From positions 1 through 38,590 of the forward strand of contig CAZDLO010000024.1 in assembly GCA_964506325.1 (NCBI GenBank): DNA of 38,590 nucleotides, read 5' to 3'. This document shows positions 8,028 to 16,611 of the stretch, piece after piece. Below the pieces are notes generated by a model, which was not told the DNA's origin, ran no database searches, and saw only the letters and a program-made list of their open reading frames with translations. The DNA comes from CAINVV01 sp964506325. Lineage in GTDB: Bacteria; Bacteroidota; Bacteroidia; Bacteroidales; Prolixibacteraceae. Within the stretch, counting starts at the first letter, position 1, and each line of letters starts with the position of its first letter. The translations under genes were made by a program, and so were the position numbers.

Positions 8028-9263
8028 ATGAAAAACAAAGAATCAGGCAAAACGTTGCCAAATTTGGAGGACAATACATATCAACCAGGTAGTACTGACA
8101 GTTCTGTTGTTGGTTCTTCTGAAAATTCAGTCTATAATATTTCCGGTAACGAAGCAATGCTGAAATCAAATTATGAACTTTTACGGGTGGCCGGAGAAAC
8201 GGCCAGGTTTGGCGGATGGAGTCTGAACAAGGCTGACAATAAAGTGTTATGGTCAGATGTGGTTGCAGAGATTCACGGAGAGCCTGCCGGATATACACCA
8301 ACCCTGGAGGAGGCAATAAATTTTATGGTTCCTGAATGGACAACAAAAATCAGGGCCAGTATTCATGATTGTGTCACAAATGGGATACCATTTGATGAGG
8401 AGATGCAAATAAAGGACCGTCAGGAGAACCTGGTCTGGATCAGGGTCACAGCGAAGGCAGTTAAAAACCAGGCAGGGGAAATTTCCGGGTTGCAGGGATC
8501 CATTCAGGATATTACTGAACAAAAGGTGGTTAAAAATTCTTTGATGGAGAGTGAGAACCGACTTCGCGAATTAAATGCCACCAAGGATAAATTCTTTTCC
8601 ATCATTGCCCATGATTTGAGAAGCCCGTTCTATACCATCATGGGATTTTGTTCCATCCTGTCAGAACAGGTCAAAGCCAAAGATTATGAAGGGGTTGATG
8701 AGTATGCTGAAATTATTCAGAAATCCTCACAAAAGGCGATGGACTTGCTGAAAAACCTTTTGGAATGGTCAATTTCTCAAACAGGCAGGATGGTTTTCAA
8801 TCCTGAGAACCTGGATGTTTATTTATTGCTTCATGAAACAATTGAATTGCTCAAGGATTCCGCCAGGCAAAAGTCAATATCAATTGAACTTAAATCACCA
8901 CAGGATATTTATTTCACAGCAGACAAAGCAATGCTCAGCAGCGTGCTCAGAAATCTTTTGTCCAATGCCATCAAATTTTCAAGGCTGAATGGTTCAATCA
9001 TTCTTTCGGTTGATCTCCGGGAAGATGAAATATTATTTGCCGTGAGTGACAACGGTATCGGCATGAATGATACTGAACGTGCAAAACTATTCAGGATTGA
9101 TGAGGCCCATGCAACCAAAGGCACCAGAAAAGAAGAAGGAACAGGGTTAGGCCTGATACTCTGTAAGGAATTTGTAACCAAACACGGCGGAAATATCTGG
9201 GTTGAAAGTGAACCGGGAAATGGAAGTACATTCTTCTTTACGCTCCCAGATTCGCCGAATTAG
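8028..9263 (+). CDS. PAS domain sensor histidine kinase
   Basis: The product is a soluble sensor kinase of 411 residues. A PAS domain with a PAC-like end spans about 47-166, closing in GSIQDITEQK. HisKA follows with phospho-acceptor His195 in IIAHDLRSPF. The HATPase_c domain shows the N box LLSNAIKF (about 307), DNGIGM (about 341) and GTGLGL (about 371). No membrane segment is visible, so it senses something cytoplasmic, perhaps redox or a ligand bound in PAS. The frame is open upstream to a TTG at 7908, but those 40 codons look non-coding, so I chose ATG 8028; no clear ribosome site decides it. No response regulator is adjacent, making it an orphan kinase. Confidence 0.88.
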   Translation: MKNKESGKTLPNLEDNTYQPGSTDSSVVGSSENSVYNISGNEAMLKSNYELLRVAGETARFGGWSLNKADNKVLWSDVVAEIHGEPAGYTPTLEEAINFMVPEWTTKIRASIHDCVTNGIPFDEEMQIKDRQENLVWIRVTAKAVKNQAGEISGLQGSIQDITEQKVVKNSLMESENRLRELNATKDKFFSIIAHDLRSPFYTIMGFCSILSEQVKAKDYEGVDEYAEIIQKSSQKAMDLLKNLLEWSISQTGRMVFNPENLDVYLLLHETIELLKDSARQKSISIELKSPQDIYFTADKAMLSSVLRNLLSNAIKFSRLNGSIILSVDLREDEILFAVSDNGIGMNDTERAKLFRIDEAHATKGTRKEEGTGLGLILCKEFVTKHGGNIWVESEPGNGSTFFFTLPDSPN

Positions 9264-9413
9264 TATAAGGAAAATTATTGTTGTCAAGCTTTGGCTTTTT
9301 CAGCAGGTTACTGTTCCGACGCCTGCTTTACCAGGGTAAAAATTATGTTATTTACGATTTTTGCACTTCTGACCAATGCTATTGATTGATGTTTAAGTAT
9401 CACGAAATGAGGT

Positions 9414-9520
9414 CCTTACAAAAACACGAGTCGTTACTGTAAGGAAATGACCTACATAAAAATTATCCCTCCCTTACAACAGAATCATCCCTTCCGAAGG
9501 TCGTTTGACCATTTCCCTTA
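9414..9520. promoter_or_regulatory. Cluster of CCTTACA boxes in both orientations
   Basis: CCTTACA occurs at 9414-9420 and 9472-9478, and its complement TGTAAGG at 9438-9444. TAAGGAAATG (9440-9449) is mirrored, with one extra base, by CATTTCCCTTA (9510-9520). GGTC-N4-GACC lies at 9499-9510. All sit just upstream of the candidate promoter, as binding sites for a regulator would. No regulator can be named. Confidence 0.4.
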
Positions 9521-9551
9521 TTAGTGGAGGAAAACCGCCGCTTTATCTTTG
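9521..9551 (+). promoter_or_regulatory. Candidate promoter of the DUF4402 gene
   Basis: TATCTTTG at 9544-9551 fits the Bacteroidetes -7 box exactly. At the expected distance (20-base spacer) the -33 position reads TTA rather than TTG, so it may need activation by a factor bound to the boxes just upstream. Confidence 0.4.
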
Positions 9552-9769
9552 CTATTACAAAACAATACAACAAACAACCGGGAAAAAGTTTGAAACTGAC
9601 ATGATCTTCAAATCAGCAACTGAAATGAAAACGATATCGTGGCAGTTCCAAAACGAATCCTGAAAAACAAATAAAACAAATGAAATAGCCGTGGCTAAAA
9701 AGTCACAAACCGAAATGAATATTTCGCCCGACTATTCCATCTGACCTTAAAAAAGCAAATTCTCTAAAG

Positions 9770-10273
9770 ATGAAAGCATTAAAAATCTTCGGAACAGCAA
9801 TAATCGCCCTTGTATTTTCATCCGGCACTTTTGCCCAGCTCACTGCCTACTCCAATATATATGCTGAGATAGTATCACCGGCAGTCATAGAGAAATCTGC
9901 AGACCTTACATTTAGCCGGGCCGGCATTTCAGGACAAACTGGCTCAGTGGTTCTGGGTTCCATGCAAGAAAGCGACATTACCGGCCAGTCAGCAATTCTG
10001 GCATCTAATGGTACACTTGCTGCATTCAGTGTTGCTGCCAATGATCTTTCAACATTTGATGTGACGCTGCCTGCCGGCGACATTACCCTCGGGAATAGTA
10101 GTTCCAATGCTTTAAGAATTGGGGATTTTACCAAGACCACAAGTGCTGCCATGATTTCCGGCACCAACAGCCATATTATCAGGGTAGGTGCAACACTTCG
10201 TATGGATGACAAACAGCTTGCCGGAAATTTTGCAGACCGGAGTTCATTCCTTGTGACATTCAACTACAACTGA
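9770..10273 (+). CDS. Secreted DUF4402 domain protein
   Basis: The 167-residue protein has a clear signal peptide (positively charged MKALK, a hydrophobic core, probable cleavage after GTFAQ at about residue 23). The mature part has the DUF4402 look as I remember it: an opening with an A/I-rich strand leading to VSPAVIEKSADLTF, a middle of small residues and beta strands (GSVVLGS, FDVTLPAGDITLG), and an end of the form VGATLRMDDKQLAG ending in FLVTFNYN. Members are exported, beta-rich, and often occur in surface-adhesion or pilus-like contexts, but their function is not established. It sits alone behind a long leader with repeated boxes, suggesting strong conditional control. Confidence 0.72.
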   Translation: MKALKIFGTAIIALVFSSGTFAQLTAYSNIYAEIVSPAVIEKSADLTFSRAGISGQTGSVVLGSMQESDITGQSAILASNGTLAAFSVAANDLSTFDVTLPAGDITLGNSSSNALRIGDFTKTTSAAMISGTNSHIIRVGATLRMDDKQLAGNFADRSSFLVTFNYN

Positions 10274-10308
10274 TACAAGCAATTACTAACAGACTACCTA
10301 CAGATTTT

Positions 10309-10491
10309 ATGCAGACTTCCGTCAGAAAAAACATCATCCTGGTCAAGACTCCCACCGGGGATTATGAGGCCTGGACCGACCTTAAATCATTGTGCAGGGC
10401 ACACGGCTATGTTTATTGTACTATTTCCAAGAAACAACTTCCCATTACCACCAAGGACGGTTGCATCATTTACCGGGTTAATGCGGTTTAA
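10309..10491 (+). CDS. Small protein of unknown function (60 aa)
   Basis: The frame starts at ATG 10309, 35 bases after the DUF4402 gene, and is closed by a terminator-like hairpin 20 bases after its stop. Codon use looks like real coding sequence. The product is basic, opening with a beta-strand pair (NIILVKTPTGDYEAW), a helix-like stretch (LKSLCRAHGY) and a closing strand pair ending IIYRVNAV. The strand-helix-strand layout looks like a tiny domain found singly in Bacteroidetes, perhaps nucleic-acid binding, but I do not recognise a named family. It may be expressed with the DUF4402 gene. Confidence 0.6.
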   Translation: MQTSVRKNIILVKTPTGDYEAWTDLKSLCRAHGYVYCTISKKQLPITTKDGCIIYRVNAV

Positions 10492-10511
10492 GGGAACAGA
10501 CATTTTTTTTC

Positions 10512-10542
10512 AAAGGAGACTCAGGTCTCTTTTGTTGTTTTG
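10512..10542 (+). terminator. Rho-independent terminator after the 60-aa gene
   Basis: AAAGGAGAC (10512-10520) pairs with GTCTCTTTT (10525-10533) over nine base pairs, one of them G-T, with a four-base TCAG loop. It is followed by T-rich sequence (TGTTGTTTT). Confidence 0.6.
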
Positions 10543-10566
10543 GCACAATCCTGCCGGTTGACATAT

Positions 10567-10966
10567 TTTCAATTATTTATGTTGTCGGCTCCACTGCATT
10601 ACTTAAAACGAAGGTAACGGGCATTATACAGTTTCAACATCAGTCCCTGAAGCAAAAAATGCATGGAGTTCCAGCTGGATTAGTATTATTTATCGTGCAG
10701 AATTTCAGGTGAAAATGATGACAATTATTTATTTAGCGATGATGGCTGCCTGTTGGCAGAAGAGCAGAGTGGACTGCCGGTTGAAAATGAAAAGAAGCCT
10801 CTCTGTTGTTGGTTTACTGTCGATCACCGTGTAAGGTGTGAGGTGGCGAAAGCAGAATATTATTTGATAAAACCTCAGTTGTTGGGTTTTCTTCAATATT
10901 TGTAAAGCAATGTATAGCAGAATGAGTTCAAAATTTCTATTTTTGACGAAGTAATACATAATACAG
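10567..10966. other. Intergenic region before the hybrid kinase
   Basis: I see no clear gene here. A 39-codon frame from ATG 10715 starts with a hydrophobic stretch but ends in basic residues and has no support. TATTTTTG at 10938-10945 fits the -7 box of a promoter for the next gene, but no TTG lies at the right distance. A small AAAACC/GGTTTT hairpin is at 10869-10890. Confidence 0.4.
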
Positions 10967-12592
10967 ATGATTAATCCCTCCTTGAAAGAAGCAAATATCC
11001 TGATTGTTGATGATCAGGAAGCAAACGTCGATGTTTTGTTTGGCTTTTTGGAAATGCAGGGATATGAGAACATTGTTACGACCACTGATCCCAGGGAAGT
11101 GGCTGATTTATTGCCAAGCTTTAAGCCGGATCTGATATTGCTCGACCTCACAATGCCATTTCTGAATGGCTTCGAAGTCATGGAGCAGTTGAGAGGTATG
11201 ATTCCTGAAAATGTCTTTCTGCCCATTCTTATCTTGACGGCTGATATCACAACGGAATCGAAAATCCGGGCATTGTCGGGCGGAGCCAGTGATTTTCTGA
11301 CAAAACCATTTGATTTGCTGGAGGTTGGTTTAAGAATCAAGAACCTGCTTTACACCAGCTATCTGAACCAGTTGCTGATGAACCAAAATGCTGTGCTGGA
11401 TGAAAAGGTACGGGAAAGGACACACGAGCTGGTCAGGAAAAATGTGGAGTTGGATGCTGCCCGTGAAAAGGCAGAATCCAGTGAGAGACTTAAGACATCT
11501 TTTATCAACAACATATCCCATGAAATAAGGACTCCTTTAAACGGAATTCTGGGTTTCGGGCAAATATTGACTGATCCGTATCTTAAAGAAGAAGAGAAGG
11601 CAGAATATTTGCACATCATGAATGAAAGCAGTGAAAGGCTGATAAGTACCGTTACCAATTTCATGGAGATTTCCATCATCTCTTCAGGAAACCAGGAGGT
11701 CTTCAAAGCTGAATTCAAACCGGAATTCGTCCTTAACGATCTTAAAGGACATTTCAAGACCATTTGTGACAGGAAAAACATAAACCTGTCGGTTAGTCTG
11801 CCACCGGAAGCAGGTTCTCAAAAAATATATACAGACAAGGAGTTACTCTTTAAAATACTCAGGCACCTACTCGATAATGCGATCAAATTCACAGATGTTG
11901 GAGGCTTCATCATACTGGGTTTTGAAGTCAGGGAGAGTGAATTCCTGTTTTATGTGAAGGACAACGGGAAAGGGATATCGGAAGAGGGCAAAAAGAGTAT
12001 CTTCAAACGCTTCATGCAGGAAGATAATTCCTACACCAGGGGTTATGAAGGATGCGGAATTGGTTTGTCTATTTCGACAGGGCTTATTGAATTACTGGGT
12101 GGAACCATCTGGGTGGATTCAGAAAAGGGGAAGGGATCAACCTTCTTTTTCACAGTTCCGATTCTTCAGTTCACATCGCCGGCAAAAGAGTTGGTCATCC
12201 CTACTGCAGCGGATGGTAACACTAAGACGTTACTCGTGGCAGAGGATGATGATATCAACTTCGTTTACCTAAACATCCTCTTAAAACATAAAATGATACA
12301 GGTGCTCCATGCCAGTGACGGATTGGAGGCTATAGAAATGTGTAAGGAGCATCCTGAAATATGTGCCATACTGATTGATTTGAAGATGCCACGTATGGAT
12401 GGTTTTGAGGCAGCCTCCAGAATCAGAGAGATGCGTGCCGATCTCCCTATTCTGGCAGTAACGGCTTATTCAGGTGCGGACGATAAACAGCGGGCACTGG
12501 ATGCTGGTTGCGATGAGTTTATTACCAAGCCAATAAAGAAAGAGTTGCTTTTTGAAAGGCTGGCCAAACACGGAGTTGTGATCTCAAACTAA
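10967..12592 (+). CDS. Hybrid two-component protein REC-HisKA-HATPase-REC
   Basis: The 541-residue cytoplasmic signalling protein has four modules. An N-terminal receiver covers about 8-125, with acidic pair Asp-Asp in LIVDDQ, phospho-acceptor Asp60 in LILLDLTMP, and Lys in LTKPFD. A coiled-coil linker follows (about 130-175). HisKA has His185 in ISHEIRTPL. HATPase_c has DNAIKFT (about 300), DNGKGI (about 331) and GCGIGLSI (about 362). A second receiver spans about 420-540, with Asp471 in ILIDLKMPRMDG and Lys in ITKPIK. With receivers on both sides and no input or output domain, it probably acts as a relay between another kinase and a partner regulator. The orphan PAS kinase at 8028 is a nearby candidate partner, by proximity only. 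Confidence 0.92.
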   Translation: MINPSLKEANILIVDDQEANVDVLFGFLEMQGYENIVTTTDPREVADLLPSFKPDLILLDLTMPFLNGFEVMEQLRGMIPENVFLPILILTADITTESKIRALSGGASDFLTKPFDLLEVGLRIKNLLYTSYLNQLLMNQNAVLDEKVRERTHELVRKNVELDAAREKAESSERLKTSFINNISHEIRTPLNGILGFGQILTDPYLKEEEKAEYLHIMNESSERLISTVTNFMEISIISSGNQEVFKAEFKPEFVLNDLKGHFKTICDRKNINLSVSLPPEAGSQKIYTDKELLFKILRHLLDNAIKFTDVGGFIILGFEVRESEFLFYVKDNGKGISEEGKKSIFKRFMQEDNSYTRGYEGCGIGLSISTGLIELLGGTIWVDSEKGKGSTFFFTVPILQFTSPAKELVIPTAADGNTKTLLVAEDDDINFVYLNILLKHKMIQVLHASDGLEAIEMCKEHPEICAILIDLKMPRMDGFEAASRIREMRADLPILAVTAYSGADDKQRALDAGCDEFITKPIKKELLFERLAKHGVVISN

Positions 12593-12668
12593 ATATTTCC
12601 GGTTTCGGTTGAATGGGTATTGGAATAGCCGGAATATATTGTATTGTTGTTTTTCGGGATATTGGTGA

Positions 12669-13148
12669 TCATATCATTCGACTCATGTACAAATCACAAC
12701 CAAAATGACCACTTTGGCCCATGGGAGAACAGAGGTAACTGAATCCTGATTTTTCATACATCCTGAGTGCCATTTTCAATTCAGGCATTGTTTCAAGGTA
12801 GACTTGCCCGAAACCATAATTCCTGGCGGCAGCTATACATTTCTCCAGCAATTCCCTTCCCAGTCCAATGCCTCTGGCCTCAGGCAAAAGGTACATTTTC
12901 ACCAGTTCGCAGGTATTGCCCGGGAGACCTTCTGTAGGATATATGCCTCCGCCGCCAACTATTTTCCCGTCAATCTCTGCAACAAAATACGCTGACTTTT
13001 CCATGTTGAAAACTTCAAACAGCGAATCTGTAGAGGCATCATAGAAAACGGTCCCGGGATGGTTGGCCCCGAATTCTGCCAGCGTGCTCCTGATAATGGT
13101 TGCCAATGACTGGTTGTCTGACGGTTTAATAGATCTGATCTTAACCAT
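12669..13148 (-). CDS. GNAT family N-acetyltransferase
   Basis: The product is a 159-residue GNAT-fold acetyltransferase that would move acetyl from acetyl-CoA to an unknown amine. The N-terminal strand VKIRSIKPSDN is typical. The acetyl-CoA binding loop appears as ARGIGLGRELLEKC after VKMYLLPEA, and the C-terminal YLETMPELKMALRMYEKSGF is the usual last part of motif B. The frame is open 35 codons further upstream, but those codons lie inside the preceding tcdA gene; ATG 13148 gives a start that aligns with the family and leaves a 16-bp gap to tcdA, with which it is probably co-transcribed. The substrate cannot be read from sequence. Confidence 0.87.
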   Translation of the reverse strand: MVKIRSIKPSDNQSLATIIRSTLAEFGANHPGTVFYDASTDSLFEVFNMEKSAYFVAEIDGKIVGGGGIYPTEGLPGNTCELVKMYLLPEARGIGLGRELLEKCIAAARNYGFGQVYLETMPELKMALRMYEKSGFSYLCSPMGQSGHFGCDLYMSRMI

Positions 13149-13164
13149 TTCTGGGAGAGAAATT

Positions 13165-14001
13165 TTACAGTTTATCAATTTGATCCGGGGTTTGATTTTT
13201 CGTCCCGCTGTTGTAAATATCCTGGATGACCAATCCGGCCAGTGTAAAGCCATAAATGGCAGTAATATGGGCTATTGTACCATTAATGACAGCCTTGTTG
13301 CTGCACCACTCATGGTCTGCCAGTTCAGCATCTCCCGGTGCATTTTTAGTTTTTGGGCATAAACATTTTTCTGTACCGCAGGATGATCCGGATCCTTTAT
13401 TTTCAAGGAGTTCCGCACTGTAAACACACATGAATTTCTTGGCCGGCAAATCACCCTTCCTGATCATTTTCCTTATTTTGAAAGCAAGGGGGCATCCCAT
13501 AACCTCCCAGAATTCTCCGACGCGGATCTTTGTCGGATCAAGTTTTAAGGATGCGCCCATCGACGAGAAAAAAACAGCATCTGTGCGGGTCGCCTGCCTG
13601 ATCAGGTGTGTTTTGCTCCCCAGGCTGTCGATGGCATCAATGATGTAGTCATAGTTGTTCAGCTCAAAAAAATCATGGTTGTCCCTGTTGTAGATCTTTT
13701 GAATGGCATTGATCTGTGCGGAAGGATTAATTTCCATCAAACGCTTTTTTAAAGCTTCTGTTTTTACTTCGCCAACCGTCAGGACTGTTGCATGAGATTG
13801 CCTGTTGATATTAGTAATACAGATCCGGTCAGAATCCACAATCGTGAGATTTTGTATTCCGCTCCTGATAAGGCTTTCGGCACACCAGCTTCCTACACCG
13901 CCTATGCCAAAAATTATTACATTTTTCGACATGATATTGTCCATGAGCTCTTTACCCATGAGTAATTCGGTCCGCTGGAACATTCCTTTATTGTGACTCA
14001 T
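13165..14001 (-). CDS. tcdA: tRNA threonylcarbamoyladenosine dehydratase (TcdA/CsdL)
   Basis: This 278-residue member of the E1-like ThiF/MoeB superfamily uses ATP to cyclise t6A37 of ANN-decoding tRNAs to ct6A. The nucleotide-binding GIGGVGSW loop is at residues 32-39, followed by VDSDRICITNINRQ (the adenylation-site Asp and Arg-Gln pattern) and the conserved IDAIDSLGSKTHLI around 118. Later come SSMGASLKLDPTKI and a TcdA-like C-terminal half with several cysteines in the GSGSSCGTEKCLCP segment. The length fits TcdA rather than the shorter ThiF or MoeB. It is the first gene of a minus-strand pair with the GNAT gene. Met7 is a possible alternative start. Confidence 0.88.
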   Translation of the reverse strand: MSHNKGMFQRTELLMGKELMDNIMSKNVIIFGIGGVGSWCAESLIRSGIQNLTIVDSDRICITNINRQSHATVLTVGEVKTEALKKRLMEINPSAQINAIQKIYNRDNHDFFELNNYDYIIDAIDSLGSKTHLIRQATRTDAVFFSSMGASLKLDPTKIRVGEFWEVMGCPLAFKIRKMIRKGDLPAKKFMCVYSAELLENKGSGSSCGTEKCLCPKTKNAPGDAELADHEWCSNKAVINGTIAHITAIYGFTLAGLVIQDIYNSGTKNQTPDQIDKL

Positions 14002-14075
14002 ATAGAAAAATAGGAAAATCAGATCAATAAACTGTTTTCACTTGATTTGTGGGGACGAAAATACAAAAAACAGGT

Positions 14076-15158
14076 CTAAAGTTTGATGAAAATTTTTCTT
14101 TCATACAAAAGTCTGCCGGCAAGATAGCAGACACCGACGGAGAATATGGCCCAGGTTAGCGAGGCACTTCGGGGATCCATGCCGATCTGTAGCAATCCTG
14201 CAAAAGCCCTGTCATGCAGGTTGGTTCTCAGGAACAGTGTTTCAAAAACATCGGCCAGCACATAAATCGCTATGGCGTTGCTGCCGAAAATCAGCCAGGT
14301 TTTTGTTCCCCGGCGGACTTCCCTGATATCAGTCAGCCAGATAAGCGCAGCAAATACCATCATCGCCCAACCTGAAGTATAAAGGACAAATGAACTGGTC
14401 CATATTTTTTTAATCACAGGGAAAAACCATCCCCAGATGCTTCCGGCCAGTACCAGGGCAATACCGTAAATAAACAGGGAGATAACTGCCTGTTCCCTGG
14501 TGTTTTTCGTCAAAAGTATCCTTCCGGCCAGCAACCCGGAGATTCCGGAAACAATGGCAGGGAAAGTACTCAGGATTCCTTCTGAATCATACCCTTTTTT
14601 ATTCAACAGGGAAGCGGGAATGAGGGCGCTGTCCATCCAGTTGGCCAGATTCTTCCCGGGTTCCAGAATTCCGGCGCCGAATTGGGGAACCGGTATAAAA
14701 AGCAGTGCCAGCCAATAGGCAGTTAGAATACCGGCACCTAAACAGAGCTGAAATTTCCAGCCTGAATACATAAACAGAAATGCACAGGCCATATAGACCA
14801 ATGCGATGCGCTGCAAAACCCCGGGTAGTTCTATACTGCTGAAATTCAGTGACGGGAGGAGGCGAAGGAATATCCCGATTGCAAATATCTTCAGGGTACG
14901 CCAAAGCGTCTTTTTTACAAGTTCCCTTTTGGTCTTACCACTGCTCAAAAGTTTTGAAATGGACAGGGTAACAGAAACACCGACAATAAAAATGAAAAAG
15001 GGAAAGATGAAATCAGTCGGAGTCGTACCTTCCCAGGATGCATGCCTGAGTGGCTCGTACATCGACATCCAGGAGCCTGGGAAGTTCACAAGTATCATTG
15101 CAGCAATAATGATGCCCCTGAAGACATCCAGGGATATCAGGCGTTTGTTATCAGTCAT
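14076..15158 (-). CDS. Multi-pass membrane acyltransferase, DUF5009/HGSNAT-like
   Basis: This 360-residue protein has about ten membrane helices and starts with the signature RLISLDVFRGIIIAAMILVN. It continues with HASWEGTTPTDFIFPFFIFIVG, the conserved H-x-x-W-x-G-x-x-x-x-D-x-x-F-P pattern of the family that includes human heparan-alpha-glucosaminide N-acetyltransferase and bacterial NagX/DUF5009 proteins. In that family a periplasm- or lumen-facing His takes acetyl from cytoplasmic acetyl-CoA to a sugar amine. Length and motifs are complete. It stands alone, 74 bp upstream of tcdA on the same strand. The sugar substrate is unknown; the sulfatases 20 kb away are too far off to claim a link. 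Confidence 0.85.
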   Translation of the reverse strand: MTDNKRLISLDVFRGIIIAAMILVNFPGSWMSMYEPLRHASWEGTTPTDFIFPFFIFIVGVSVTLSISKLLSSGKTKRELVKKTLWRTLKIFAIGIFLRLLPSLNFSSIELPGVLQRIALVYMACAFLFMYSGWKFQLCLGAGILTAYWLALLFIPVPQFGAGILEPGKNLANWMDSALIPASLLNKKGYDSEGILSTFPAIVSGISGLLAGRILLTKNTREQAVISLFIYGIALVLAGSIWGWFFPVIKKIWTSSFVLYTSGWAMMVFAALIWLTDIREVRRGTKTWLIFGSNAIAIYVLADVFETLFLRTNLHDRAFAGLLQIGMDPRSASLTWAIFSVGVCYLAGRLLYERKIFIKL

Positions 15159-15704
15159 TAAAGTATTCTATGCAGTAGTAGTTTCGTGGTGCAAATATTG
15201 CAATAAAATATTTGTGGTTGCCAGGCAAACGCAATTTGGTTAAAAATTTCCGGGGTTCATTTTTTTGCAAGAGATTGCTTATTTTTTTTGGGATAAATAA
15301 CTTACTGTTAATCTGAATGATACGACTTGTTTGAATTTCTTCCTTTGGGGATATTCAAGAGAGAAATCCAGCAGAAATACTGACCTTGAAAATCGCCGGA
15401 GATTATTCTCTCTCCGGAAGAATCGGGACAAGTTGTTCAGCTCTTTTTTTCCCAGGGAGAGTTTTACTTTAAGCGGCAATTCCAGTACTTTTTTTAGTTC
15501 CATTAATGAACCGGAATGCTCATTTTAGAATTATAACGACTTCTGATTTCAAGTCTGGGATACAGGCAGCGGCTCCATTTTTTAATCAGTCAGGGAAACT
15601 GATGAAGAACTTCTCAACGGTCCCAAATATTCTTATTTAATGATTAAATTCAGTTAATTTTACAAGATAAAATCAGGCGTAGTATTCAACTCAAAAGGCA
15701 GGTT
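15159..15704. other. Intergenic region with a hairpin
   Basis: No reliable gene. CCGGAGA (15396-15402) and TCTCCGG (15411-15417) form a 7-bp hairpin with an eight-base loop. Overlapping short frames on both strands here are rich in Lys/Arg or Phe/Ser and look like chance readings. Everything else is AT-rich spacer. Confidence 0.4.
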
Positions 15705-16595
15705 ATGCTCCGGGAGAAAAAAAAAGTTGCCCTGTTGTCGGTTTTCGCCGCCATTTTTTTGACGGGATTTAAATTTACTGTCGGAATTCTTACCGGTAGC
15801 CTTGGAATTTTATCCGAAGCCCTTCATTCCGGACTGGATTTTTTTGCTGCCATCATCACTTATTTTTCGGTCAGGGTGTCCGACAAGCCAGCAGACAAAC
15901 AACACAACTTCGGTCATGGCAAAGTCGAGAATTTTTCGGCTTTAGTCGAAACTTTCCTGCTGCTGATTACCTGTGTCTGGATTGTTTACGAGGCTATTAG
16001 CCGGCTTGTCACAGGAAGTACCCACATAGAAGTAAATTCATGGAGTTATATTGTTGTAATCAGCTCTATCATAATAGATTTCTGGCGTTCGCGGGCGTTG
16101 AGCCGGGTGGCAAAAAAATACAACAGCAGTGCCCTGGAGGCAGATGCCTTGCATTTCTCAACCGACATTTGGAGCTCTTCGGTAGTTCTTCTAGGCCTGA
16201 TCTGCGCCAATTTCGGATATTTCTTTGCTGACGCGGTGGCAGCCCTGGGTGTTGCCGTTGTAGTGCTGCTGATTTCCTACCGGCTGGGTAAAAAGGCAGT
16301 GGATGTATTACTGGACACAGCTCCTGAGGAAACAATTTTGCTGGTTAAGCAAACCCTGGCTGAATTTTCTGAAGTGAAAGACGCTCACAGCCTCAAAATC
16401 CGCACTGCCGGGGCTGATACCTTTGTAAAAGTAAATGTGCATCTTGACCCTGAATTGAGTTTGCGGCAGGTGCACGAGATCTGTGATAAAATTGAAAATG
16501 AAATATGCAGGCGAATTGAACGCAGCGAGGTGTATATCCATGCTGAGCCACAGGACCCAGCGCATTTCCAGACAGAAAAGATGGATGGTTTGTAA
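15705..16595 (+). CDS. Cation diffusion facilitator (CDF) efflux transporter
   Basis: The 296-residue protein is an inner-membrane divalent-metal/proton antiporter of the CDF family, exporting Zn2+, Fe2+, Mn2+ or Co2+. Six membrane helices are followed by a cytoplasmic ferredoxin-like domain (about 205-285). The metal site in helix 2 reads LHSGLDF (His41, Asp45), and that in helix 5 reads ALHFSTDIWSS (His and Asp). The conserved NFGHGKVE loop is present. An Asp in both sites with His in the first positions is compatible with Zn2+, but the motif alone does not fix the metal. It lies 16 bp before a response regulator and kinase pair, so the three genes probably form one operon. Confidence 0.92.
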   Translation: MLREKKKVALLSVFAAIFLTGFKFTVGILTGSLGILSEALHSGLDFFAAIITYFSVRVSDKPADKQHNFGHGKVENFSALVETFLLLITCVWIVYEAISRLVTGSTHIEVNSWSYIVVISSIIIDFWRSRALSRVAKKYNSSALEADALHFSTDIWSSSVVLLGLICANFGYFFADAVAALGVAVVVLLISYRLGKKAVDVLLDTAPEETILLVKQTLAEFSEVKDAHSLKIRTAGADTFVKVNVHLDPELSLRQVHEICDKIENEICRRIERSEVYIHAEPQDPAHFQTEKMDGL

Positions 16596-16611
16596 TTGAA
16601 GGATTTTGTAA

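Larger units (their letters stand above)
9264..9769. other. Repeat-rich leader region upstream of the DUF4402 gene
   Basis: This stretch of 506 bp contains no gene. It holds a weak AGCAGG/CCTGCT hairpin at 9302-9327 just after the kinase gene, a cluster of CCTTACA boxes at 9414-9520, a candidate promoter at 9521-9551, and then an untranslated leader of about 210 bases. Confidence 0.5.

Noticed and set aside
12593..12668. Hairpin ATATTTCCGG/CCGGAATAT between convergent genes as a terminator
   Set aside because: The loop is over 20 bases and the stem has a bulge, so support is too weak to annotate.
15279..15503. 74-codon minus-strand frame rich in Lys and Arg
   Set aside because: Composition is low in complexity, it overlaps an equally open plus-strand frame, and it covers a hairpin; no domain or start signal supports it.
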